Assembly: GCA_014192625.1 (NCBI GenBank)
Contig: BJHM01000012.1
Coordinates: 1 to 64,000 of the forward strand
Direction of reading: 5' to 3'
Source: Planctomycetota bacterium
GTDB taxonomy: Bacteria; Planctomycetota; UBA1135; UBA2386
Length of the DNA stretch: 64,000 nt
The translations under genes and the position numbers were made by a program. The notes beneath the pieces are model-generated. The model did not search any database, was not told the DNA's origin, and saw only the letters and a program-made list of their open reading frames with translations. Positions 25,033 through 31,757 of the stretch are shown here, piece by piece; within the stretch, counting starts at the first letter, position 1, and each line of letters starts with the position of its first letter.

Positions 25033-26570
25033 GCGAGGAGGTCTACTCCATCCATGCTGGGATCACGCGGCAAGCCGAGAATCGGGAGCAACGTCGTCGC
25101 GATGTCACACAACCGACCGCCGCTCTTCAACTGCTTGCCGCGCACCGCATCGCCAGCGAGAAAGAACGGCACCGGGTTTAAGGTGTGCGCGGTGTGCGGC
25201 TGCCCGGTGATTGGGTCCAACATCTGTTCAACATTGCCGTGATCTGCGGTAATCGCAACCGTGCCGCCGCGCGCCAAAAATGCCGGCACGATGCGACCCA
25301 GACACTGGTCGATCGTGCGCACCGCGATGATTGCGGCCTTGATGTCGCCAGTGTGGCCAACCATGTCGGCGTTGGCGAAGTTGAGGACCGTCACATCCGG
25401 CCGCTGCGCCCCCTGGAGTTCGCGCAACAGCTGGTCGGTCACCGAGACTGCAGACATTTCTGGCTGCATGTCGTAGGTGGCAACCTTCGGGCTCGGCACG
25501 AGAATGCGCCGCTCGCCCGGATACTCGTGCTCGTCACCACCACTAAAGAAGAAGGTGACGTGCGCGTATTTTTCAGTCTCGGCGATCCGCAGCTGCCGCA
25601 AGCCTGAACTGGCAATCACTTCAGGGAAAATGCCCTTGAGGTTTTGCGGCGCGAACGCAACCTCGCAAGGAAAGTCCTCGCGATAGCGCGTCATCGTGAC
25701 GAATTGGACTTGCGGAACTGTTGCGCGCGCAAAGCCGGCAAAATCGCGCGTCACGAATGCCTCCGTAAGCTGGCGTGCGCGATCCGTGCGGTAGTTGAAG
25801 AAAATCACTGCGTCACCGGTGCGTATTCGGCCCTGGTCCGGCGAACCGATGATCATAGGCAGCACAAACTCATCGCCTTGGTTGCGCGCATACGCATCCG
25901 CGACTGCGCCATGCGCGGTCGAGGCGACGGCCCCTTGTCCGATCGTCAGCGCGTCGTAGGCCCGCTGCACACGCTCCCACCGATGGTCGCGGTCCATCGC
26001 GTAGTAGCGCCCCATGACGGTGGCGATGCGGCCAACGCCAAGGTCGCGCATGGCCCCTTCGGCACGCTCGATATAAGCCTGCGCCGAACGCGGCGGCGTA
26101 TCGCGACCATCGAGGAATGCGTGCAAGCAGACACGCTCAAAGCTCAGGCCCTGCTCCTTGCACAAAGATAGCAGCGCCTTCAGGTGCTCATCACTGCTGT
26201 GCACGCCGCCATCCGATAGAAGGCCAAGCAGGTGCAGCGTGCCGTTGGACTTCAGCACGTGCGCACAGGCCTTCAAGAGCGCCGGATTTTTTTGGAAGCG
26301 GCCTTCACGGATCTCGCGGTCGATGCGCGTGATTTCCTGATAGACGACGCGGCCAGCGCCGATATTTAGATGCCCGACCTCGGAGTTGCCCATCCGGCCA
26401 CATGGCAGGCCAACTTCCTCGCCACTTGCCTGCAAGGTCGTGAACGCCCAACTCTCGCGCAGCGACAACAACGTGCGCGGCGACGCTAGATGCACGGCAT
26501 TGGCGGGCCCCGCTGCCGCTTCACCAAATCCATCCATCACGCACAGCAGCATCGGTGGTCGCGGGCTCAT
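25029..26570 (-). CDS. gpmI: 2,3-bisphosphoglycerate-independent phosphoglycerate mutase
   Basis: A 513-residue glycolytic enzyme that interconverts 3- and 2-phosphoglycerate with two Mn ions. All landmarks are present: LCVMDGFGE (metal Asp), GRMGNSEVGHLNIGAGR with the phosphorylated Ser, LLSDGGVHS, DGRDTPP, FFNYRTDRARQ, NFANADMVGHTG, ITADHGNVEQM and AHTLNPVPF. Length is normal for the family. It overlaps the upstream cyclodeaminase gene and the downstream M28 peptidase gene by 4 bp each, an unusual company for a glycolytic enzyme. Confidence 0.97.
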   Translation of the reverse strand: MSPRPPMLLCVMDGFGEAAAGPANAVHLASPRTLLSLRESWAFTTLQASGEEVGLPCGRMGNSEVGHLNIGAGRVVYQEITRIDREIREGRFQKNPALLKACAHVLKSNGTLHLLGLLSDGGVHSSDEHLKALLSLCKEQGLSFERVCLHAFLDGRDTPPRSAQAYIERAEGAMRDLGVGRIATVMGRYYAMDRDHRWERVQRAYDALTIGQGAVASTAHGAVADAYARNQGDEFVLPMIIGSPDQGRIRTGDAVIFFNYRTDRARQLTEAFVTRDFAGFARATVPQVQFVTMTRYREDFPCEVAFAPQNLKGIFPEVIASSGLRQLRIAETEKYAHVTFFFSGGDEHEYPGERRILVPSPKVATYDMQPEMSAVSVTDQLLRELQGAQRPDVTVLNFANADMVGHTGDIKAAIIAVRTIDQCLGRIVPAFLARGGTVAITADHGNVEQMLDPITGQPHTAHTLNPVPFFLAGDAVRGKQLKSGGRLCDIATTLLPILGLPRDPSMDGVDLLA

Positions 26571-27190
26571 AACAGCATCTTCTCAACGGCGGCAACGATC
26601 GCTAGCTGGTGCATCTGGATCTCCTGACGAACGGCGCGCGCGCGGTCGAGTGCCTTGTTGGCCTGCTCGCGGTTTGTGAGATAGACGGCGTTAATGCGCA
26701 CGTTCAGGTGGGCACCCTCTGCGGCAGCAATCAGCAACGCTGCGCCCGAGGCCAGATCGCTAGCGATATTTTTGCCAACACATTCGATCACCCCTGATGC
26801 TGCGACAAATACGTCGCGCACCATGCAGAGCACTTCCTCGGGCACAACCATCGCGCCAAACATCGCCTCCTGCACCGCGCGCTCCCGGATCCCCTTCTGC
26901 TGGTCGTTATCTTTTGGCAGTTTGTAAGCGCACGAAACGAGATCGAACGACTTGCAGTCACGCTCAGCCATCGGCATTAGCAACTGCAGGTGCTTGTCGA
27001 GCAGCAACTCCACATCGGCAAGCACACCATCGCGCGCTTCGTTGCCCTTCCGGCCACGACTAAAGCGCACGACCATGAGCAGCAGGCCAGCACCCATGCA
27101 AGCCGCCAGTGCGGCCGCGGCACCACCGCCCGGGGTCGGAGTTTTGCTGGCGAGCGACTCGACTAGCTGCACGAACGGTTTGTCGATCAT
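26567..27190 (-). CDS. Cyclodeaminase/cyclohydrolase family protein (FtcD C-terminal type)
   Basis: A 207-residue helical protein with the formiminotransferase-cyclodeaminase C-terminal signature SKTPTPGGGAAAALAACMGAGL near the N-terminus and ERDCKSFDLVSCAYKLPK further on. Family members convert formimino- or methenyl-tetrahydrofolate in one-carbon metabolism. No FtcD transferase domain is attached or next door, so it is a stand-alone type. The ATG at 27190 (MIDKPFVQLVESLA) is the first gene of the six-gene overlapping operon; the upstream frame to 27547 is antisense to the divergent lipoprotein gene and is discarded. Confidence 0.87.
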   Translation of the reverse strand: MIDKPFVQLVESLASKTPTPGGGAAAALAACMGAGLLLMVVRFSRGRKGNEARDGVLADVELLLDKHLQLLMPMAERDCKSFDLVSCAYKLPKDNDQQKGIRERAVQEAMFGAMVVPEEVLCMVRDVFVAASGVIECVGKNIASDLASGAALLIAAAEGAHLNVRINAVYLTNREQANKALDRARAVRQEIQMHQLAIVAAVEKMLL

Positions 27191-27260
27191 CGGCGGCAGA
27201 GTGTCGGCGACCGGGGCCTTCGTCGCCAGCCTGACGTTGCTCGACCAAGACTCAGACCGC

Positions 27261-27890
27261 ATGATTGGCAAAATGGTTTGTTGGCACAGCCCACTGTTCG
27301 CCGGAGCAATGCTGCCGCTTGCGGCCTGCGTAGGCCCGCATCTACCGGCTGGTTTTGCAGCTATGGCGGCTGCGGCACCTGACGACCAACCCGCCCGCCT
27401 GGTGCTCGACGGCAACTCGTTGGTAAGCGTCGCCGCAGGCCTAGGCCAAGGTGGACTGCCAAACGCCGTCCGCACAGCCGTCGAAGATATCGCGCCAGGT
27501 GGCGAACTGGACTTTGCTGGCCGTGAATGGTCTGACCAACATGGCATGGCCTTCCGAGTCGAAAAACGCTACCGCAGTAAAGGTGTGTCCACGGCAAACG
27601 ACCGCGGCGCTGAGTCCTTCTGTTCCCTACTCCTAGACCCGACCGGCCACGTAGTCGAACGCGCACACAGCGTGCCACTCGCTGAGGTGCCCGTAGAAAT
27701 CTTGCGCGCCGCGATGTTGATCGGCCGCGACGTGCGCCGCTGCGAGATTGAGTCCGACGCGCAGCGCGAAGTCGGGTGGCGCGCATTGGTGCGCGATGGC
27801 ATAGGCCGCGATCACGTGGTGGAGATCACGCTCGATGGCGCGGTTCGCTTTTCGCGTCGAGTCGTGAACGCGCGGATCGACGCGCGCTGA
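27261..27890 (+). CDS. Putative lipoprotein (209 aa)
   Basis: I do not recognise the family. Two ATG codons, 27261 and 27273, lie before a hydrophobic stretch ending in a lipobox (SPLFAGAMLPLAACVGP), so the protein is probably lipid-anchored. The mature part has a beta-rich first half (ARLVLDGNSLVSVAAGLGQGG) and an Arg-rich C-terminus. The gene is divergent from the cyclodeaminase gene; the 70-bp gap should hold both promoters. Codon composition resembles the neighbours. Confidence 0.55.
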   Translation: MIGKMVCWHSPLFAGAMLPLAACVGPHLPAGFAAMAAAAPDDQPARLVLDGNSLVSVAAGLGQGGLPNAVRTAVEDIAPGGELDFAGREWSDQHGMAFRVEKRYRSKGVSTANDRGAESFCSLLLDPTGHVVERAHSVPLAEVPVEILRAAMLIGRDVRRCEIESDAQREVGWRALVRDGIGRDHVVEITLDGAVRFSRRVVNARIDAR

Positions 27891-27921
27891 ACCGCGCGAA
27901 GCAGCTGTCGACAAAAACACA

Positions 27922-27950
27922 TTGCTCAACCCAAGGCCAAAACCTATCTT
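27922..27950 (+). promoter_or_regulatory. Candidate sigma70-type promoter for the small lipoprotein
   Basis: TTGCTC (27922-27927) and TATCTT (27945-27950) are separated by 17 bp, matching four of six consensus bases in each box. The start codon of the lipoprotein gene lies 57 bp downstream of the -10 box, with an AAGGA Shine-Dalgarno at about 27997. This is a pattern match only. Confidence 0.45.
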
Positions 27951-28006
27951 CTGTGTTGTAGGGTTGGGCAATGCGTTCAACCGCTACGCAACAAACAAGG
28001 ATTTTC

Positions 28007-28360
28007 ATGCGCAAGACTTTTGCAACTTTGGCGCTCGCCTCAATGGCAGCCATCTCAATGACTTCATGCACAGCTGGGCCACACCAGCTCGGTCGATCCG
28101 TTGATGACTGGGATCAGAAGTCCTACGTCGCCAGCCCCAGGATCAACGGCGTATTGCACTTCTTCCCAATCATGATTCTCGCACAGTTCATCGCCGGCGC
28201 CGGCGACTTCTTCGTGACCGACGCCTACACGTTCTGGATGCATGATGTGTGGGATGACAAGGGTACGGCATTCGAGCACCACGCGGTCACCGCGACCGAC
28301 GGCAGCATGAAGAGCCTCCTCAACGAGGGCTCCGGCTGGCTCAAGGTCGACAAGAAGTGA
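28007..28360 (+). CDS. Small lipoprotein, DUF3332-like
   Basis: A 117-residue protein with a lipoprotein signal MRKTFATLALASMAAISMTSC. The mature part has a hydrophobic segment (GVLHFFPIMILAQFIAGAGDFFV) followed by TDAYTFWMHDVWDD. The hydrophobic helix followed by D.Y.FW resembles the DUF3332 family as I remember it; that match is weak. A good Shine-Dalgarno (AAGGA) lies 8-10 bases before the ATG at 28007, and the gene is bounded by a candidate promoter and a strong terminator, so it is probably a single-gene unit. Confidence 0.75.
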   Translation: MRKTFATLALASMAAISMTSCTAGPHQLGRSVDDWDQKSYVASPRINGVLHFFPIMILAQFIAGAGDFFVTDAYTFWMHDVWDDKGTAFEHHAVTATDGSMKSLLNEGSGWLKVDKK

Positions 28361-28363
28361 TGC

Positions 28364-28383
28364 CTGAGGGCTTTGGCCCTCAG
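28364..28383 (+). terminator. Rho-independent terminator after the small lipoprotein gene
   Basis: A perfect 8-bp stem, CTGAGGGC (28364-28371) with GCCCTCAG (28376-28383), closes a TTTG loop three bases after the TGA. It is followed by CTTTGCT, a poor T-tract. Confidence 0.8.
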
Positions 28384-28407
28384 CTTTGCTGATCCGCCAA
28401 CTGTGGC

Positions 28408-28451
28408 ACACAAAATCGCCGACCGCGCGCTGCGTTGTCGGCGATTTGTGT
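28408..28451. terminator. Long hairpin, probable bidirectional terminator
   Basis: A 15-bp stem, ACACAAAATCGCCGAC (28408-28423, one bulged A) with GTCGGCGATTTGTGT (28437-28451), encloses a 13-base GC-rich loop. The A/T-rich stem base would provide a T-rich flank in both directions. It lies between the convergent genes ending at 28360 and 28460, so it may end both transcripts. Confidence 0.8.
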
Positions 28452-28459
28452 TTCCCGAG

Positions 28460-29122
28460 TCAGTGCCGCTCGACCCCGGTCCACTCCACCAGGGTCATGC
28501 TGGTTTCGCCGGTGACTTGGCGCACTTCCATGCCGATGTCTGGCGCATACCAAGCAAGACTGACGCGATCGAGATAGGCATCTTTTTCTTCTGCGATCAA
28601 GCGCGAGGTTCGCAGGATGCGCAACGCCTGAAAAGTCCCCGCAGGCACTACCACCGTGTCTAGCCCCTCAACTTCGTAGGCGGTCTCAATCGGCAGCACT
28701 GCCCCACCCAAAGTCTTGTCGAGATACTCACACCGCCAACGCTTGCCAACCCACAGGGGCCAATGAAAGCGCGTGTCGCCGGGCAACAGATCATGGGCAT
28801 TGTGCGTCTCCCCATGCGCGCGCTCACCACGCGTGCTCAGATCCAAACCGCGCAGCAGCTCATTGTTTGATTCATCCGTCAACGTGTATCCCTGCCCGGT
28901 GACTTCGCTGACGGTAAACGCGATGCGTTGATGGCCGCCGCGCAGCATCACGAAGCGATCGCCCTTATGCCAGGTCGGCTGCTCATAGGTCTTTGCCCCT
29001 TGCGGTGGTGCTTTATCAAACGCGATCAAGCCCCTGCCTGCGCCTTCGATCGCTTTTGTAGATGGCGGGGTGCTGTGGCACGCGGCAATGGCAAACGACA
29101 ACACAAGGATCAACAGTCGCAT
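28460..29122 (-). CDS. Putative lipoprotein, DUF3108/TapB-like fold
   Basis: A 220-residue lipoprotein: signal MRLLILVLSFAIAACHS with a lipid Cys in IAAC. The mature protein is beta-rich with WHKGDRFVMLRGG, FHWPLWVGKRW and YEVEGLDTVVVPAGTFQALRI. The pairing of a (W/H)WPLxVGKxW segment with VPAGTFxAxRI is typical of secreted TapB or DUF3108-like proteins, which are of unknown function. The start at 29122 is set by the signal. Its upstream gap with thrC (106 bp) must hold both divergent promoters. Confidence 0.75.
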   Translation of the reverse strand: MRLLILVLSFAIAACHSTPPSTKAIEGAGRGLIAFDKAPPQGAKTYEQPTWHKGDRFVMLRGGHQRIAFTVSEVTGQGYTLTDESNNELLRGLDLSTRGERAHGETHNAHDLLPGDTRFHWPLWVGKRWRCEYLDKTLGGAVLPIETAYEVEGLDTVVVPAGTFQALRILRTSRLIAEEKDAYLDRVSLAWYAPDIGMEVRQVTGETSMTLVEWTGVERH

Positions 29123-29192
29123 CGGCGACAACAATGCCGCACGAGCGGCGACGAAAAAAGTGTGCAACATCACATGCAGGGCCATGCGTCGT

Positions 29193-29222
29193 TTGCAGTT
29201 TGCACTGCACAGCGCTTCTAAT
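29193..29222 (+). promoter_or_regulatory. Candidate promoter for thrC with start point at the ATG
   Basis: TCTAAT at 29217-29222 matches the -10 consensus in five of six bases and ends six bases before the thrC ATG at 29229. TTGCAG at 29193-29198 may be a weak -35 box with an 18-bp spacer. With normal spacing the transcript would start at the A of ATG, giving a leaderless mRNA. There is no Shine-Dalgarno before this ATG. Confidence 0.4.
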
Positions 29223-29228
29223 CACACC

Positions 29229-30458
29229 ATGCCAAACTTCGTCACGCACCTTGAGTCAACCCATGACGGCACGCGCCTGACGAAGAACACGGTGCAAACG
29301 ACACACGGCGACCAGCCCATTGTCGTTCACTACGACCTCCCTGCGGTTGGCCGCGCGGTGACTCGCACGCAGGTGGCGGCACGTCCTGCGACGCTGTGGA
29401 AGTGGCGCGAATTGCTCCCCTATGAAAACGACAGTGACGTCGTAACCCTCGGCGAAAATCAGACGCCACTGCTCTGCTGCCCGCGGTTGGCCGCCCGGAT
29501 CGGGGTGCGAAAACTGTGGATCAAGGACGAGAGCATGTTGCCGACCGGCTCGTTCAAGGCGCGCGGCATGGCACTTGCCGTGACGATGGCAAAGGCGCTC
29601 GGCATCACGCACGTTGCCGCCCCCACGGCAGGCAACGCTGGCGGCGCACTAGCCGCCTATGCCGCGCGCGCCGGCATGCAATGCACGGTGCTGATGCCGG
29701 AGGACACGCCGATCGTCAATCAACTCGAAGCTGCCGCTTATGGAGCCCGCGCATTCCTGGTCGACGGCCTGATCCATCAATGCGGCGCGATCATCAAGGA
29801 AGGTGCCGCGCGCGGACTCTGGTTTGACATGTCGACGATGAAGGAGCCGTACCGCCTCGAAGGAAAGAAGACGATGGGCCTTGAGCTTTGCGAACAACTC
29901 GGCTGGCGACTGCCCGACGCAATCCTCTATCCAACCGGCGGCGGCACTGGACTGATCGGCATGCACAAGGCGTTCGCCGAACTGCTCGCCCTCGGCTGGC
30001 TCGAGATCGGCACCACGCTGCCGCGCATGTTTGCGTGCCAAGCGGAAGGCTGTGCGCCAATGGTGCACGCGTTCCTGCAGAAGGCCGAGCGTGCGCAATT
30101 GGTGCAGAACGCCACGACCAAGGCCTCTGGCTTACGCGTGCCGAAGCCATTCGCGGACATGTTGATCCTGCAATGCCTGCGCGAAACTGGCGGCGCGGCA
30201 CTCGCGGCAAAAGAACCAGACCTGATGCGCTGGTTTCGCGATGCGATGGCACTCGAGGGGATCGCCGTGTGCCCCGAGACCGGCGCTTGCCTCGCGGTTT
30301 TACATGACAGCGTGCAGAACGGTCGCATCCACCGCGACACCGAGGTCGTCGTGTTCAACACCGGCGCCGCACAGAAGTATGTCGAGGCGCTGCAAACGCC
30401 CTTGCAAAGCCTGCGCCGCGCATCTATCGATTGGCACGCGCTCGGCGGTCAATCATAA
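29229..30458 (+). CDS. thrC: Threonine synthase
   Basis: A 409-residue PLP enzyme that converts O-phosphohomoserine to threonine. It shows TLGENQTPLL, the PLP lysine (Lys110) in PTGSFKARG, the substrate loop PTAGNAGGALAAYAARAG, and the phosphate-binding LYPTGGGTGLIGM. The order and the LGENxTPLL start fit the class seen in plants, archaea and many bacteria. The ATG at 29229 begins MPNFVTHLES; the frame is open upstream but not protein-like. It is 54 bp upstream of the aquaporin gene on the same strand; no other threonine-pathway gene is nearby. Confidence 0.93.
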   Translation: MPNFVTHLESTHDGTRLTKNTVQTTHGDQPIVVHYDLPAVGRAVTRTQVAARPATLWKWRELLPYENDSDVVTLGENQTPLLCCPRLAARIGVRKLWIKDESMLPTGSFKARGMALAVTMAKALGITHVAAPTAGNAGGALAAYAARAGMQCTVLMPEDTPIVNQLEAAAYGARAFLVDGLIHQCGAIIKEGAARGLWFDMSTMKEPYRLEGKKTMGLELCEQLGWRLPDAILYPTGGGTGLIGMHKAFAELLALGWLEIGTTLPRMFACQAEGCAPMVHAFLQKAERAQLVQNATTKASGLRVPKPFADMLILQCLRETGGAALAAKEPDLMRWFRDAMALEGIAVCPETGACLAVLHDSVQNGRIHRDTEVVVFNTGAAQKYVEALQTPLQSLRRASIDWHALGGQS

Positions 30459-30461
30459 ATT

Positions 30462-30480
30462 GGCCAAGTGTTCACTGGCC
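30462..30480. promoter_or_regulatory. Inverted repeat between thrC and the aquaporin gene
   Basis: GGCCA-A-GTG (30462-30470) is mirrored by CAC-TGGCC (30473-30480) with only two bases between and one bulged A. It begins 4 bp after the thrC stop and lies 32 bp before the aquaporin ATG. It could be a small operator or part of a terminator; the loop is too short for a relaxed hairpin and there is no T-tract. Confidence 0.4.
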
Positions 30481-30512
30481 GAAGCCCAATTCATCTGCCA
30501 CTAATATTTACC

Positions 30513-31199
30513 ATGCAAGCTTGGCCGCTTCTCCGCCGCGCAGCTGCCGAATTCGTCGCCACCTTACTGCTCCTCGCGGCAGTGGTCGGCTCCGGCATCA
30601 TGGCGGACAAGCTCGCACCTTCCGTCCCAGCACTCGCGCTCCTGTGCAACACCGTGGCAACCGCCGCCACACTGCTCGCCCTGATCCTTGCCTTTGGTGC
30701 AATGTCTGGCGCGCAGATGAACCCGCTCGTCACCATCGCCATGGCGAGGCGCGGCAAGCAGGCTTGGCACGATGTGCCAGCCTACGTTGCTGCTCAGATT
30801 GCCGGCGGCTTGTGCGGCACGCTGTTGGCGCACGGCATGTACGGCCTGCCGCTGCTGCAGAAAGCATCGCACGTGCGAAGTGGCTACGACCAATGGCTCA
30901 GCGAAGCAGTAGCGACATTTGCACTACTGATCGTCATCTTTGGCTGCGAACGCGGCGGCGCAACCCGCGCACAGTTTGCGGCGGCGGTCGCTGCGATCAT
31001 CGCTGGTGCGTACTGGTTTACGGCATCGACCTCGTTTGCCAATCCGGCTGTCACCCTGGCACGTTCCATCACCGACACGTTCGCCGGCATCCGGCCAACA
31101 GACGTGCTCGGCTTTGTCGCGGCACAATGCCTCGGCGCAGCACTCGCAATAGTTTTCGACCGCTGGTTTTTTGGCGCAACCAGCAGGGAGCCCGCATGA
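30513..31199 (+). CDS. Aquaporin/MIP family channel next to arsC (AqpS-like)
   Basis: A 228-residue polytopic membrane channel of the MIP family with six predicted membrane helices. The two half-helix motifs are GAQMNPLVT (N70-P71-L72, a variant of NPA) and SFANPAVTLAR (N177-P-A179, with the conserved arginine of the filter). It overlaps arsC by 4 bp (ATGA). In Sinorhizobium meliloti an aquaglyceroporin, AqpS, stands beside arsC and lets arsenite leave the cell in place of an ArsB or Acr3 pump, so the same role is inferred here. No arsR, acr3 or arsM gene is present in the window. The start ATG has no Shine-Dalgarno and lies 7 bp from a TAAT-type box. Confidence 0.85.
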   Translation: MQAWPLLRRAAAEFVATLLLLAAVVGSGIMADKLAPSVPALALLCNTVATAATLLALILAFGAMSGAQMNPLVTIAMARRGKQAWHDVPAYVAAQIAGGLCGTLLAHGMYGLPLLQKASHVRSGYDQWLSEAVATFALLIVIFGCERGGATRAQFAAAVAAIIAGAYWFTASTSFANPAVTLARSITDTFAGIRPTDVLGFVAAQCLGAALAIVFDRWFFGATSREPA

Positions 31200-31597
31200 A
31201 GACCGTCATCTTCGCCTGTGTGCACAACGCTGGCCGCTCGCAAATCGCCGCGGCTATTTTTCAGGCCGCCGCCGATCCACAAAAGGCGCGCGCCGTATCT
31301 GCTGGCACGAACCCTGGGCCGCACGTGCATCCAATCGTCATCACCGCGATGCTCGAACTCGCTATCGATCTCACCAGTGCAAAGCCGCAGCTGCTGACCG
31401 AACAGCTGGCGCGCAAAGCCGATCTACTGATCACGATGGGCTGCGGCGACAACTGCCCGTTCGTCGCTGGTCTCCGCCGCGACGACTGGCCGCTGCAAGA
31501 CCCAAGAGATCTGCCGCTGGAATACGTCCGCACTATCCGGGATGACATCGCTTTGCGCGTGCGCGAGTTGTTGAGTCGCGAAGGCTGGGCGCGCTAG
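31196..31597 (+). CDS. arsC: Arsenate reductase, low-molecular-weight phosphatase type
   Basis: A 133-residue cytoplasmic enzyme that reduces arsenate to arsenite. The phosphate-binding loop is CVHNAGRSQ with nucleophile Cys8, and the redox cysteines are Cys83 and Cys87 in TMGCGDNCP; DDWPLQDP is the family's Asp-containing general-acid loop. The fold is the LMW-PTPase type rather than the glutaredoxin-dependent E. coli type. Its start overlaps the aquaporin stop (ATGA), so reductase and channel are made together. Electron donor (thioredoxin or mycothiol-like) cannot be told. Confidence 0.93.
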   Translation: MKTVIFACVHNAGRSQIAAAIFQAAADPQKARAVSAGTNPGPHVHPIVITAMLELAIDLTSAKPQLLTEQLARKADLLITMGCGDNCPFVAGLRRDDWPLQDPRDLPLEYVRTIRDDIALRVRELLSREGWAR

Positions 31598-31757
31598 TAG
31601 CAAGCAGCAGGGGAAGTGGCAGAGCGGCCAATCGGCCAAGTAGCGCGGCGGCCCAACGGCTGCGCTTGCCTCGTCAGCACAGCGCGACGGCGACGACAAC
31701 GATTTTTGATGAGCCGCGCATCCGGTTGCGCAAAAGCAGTCGGACTAGCGCCAGAGA

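Noticed and set aside
31598-31757. Terminator between arsC and nuoN
   Set aside because: Only a 7-bp stem with a G-T pair and no T-tract was found; not good enough to call.
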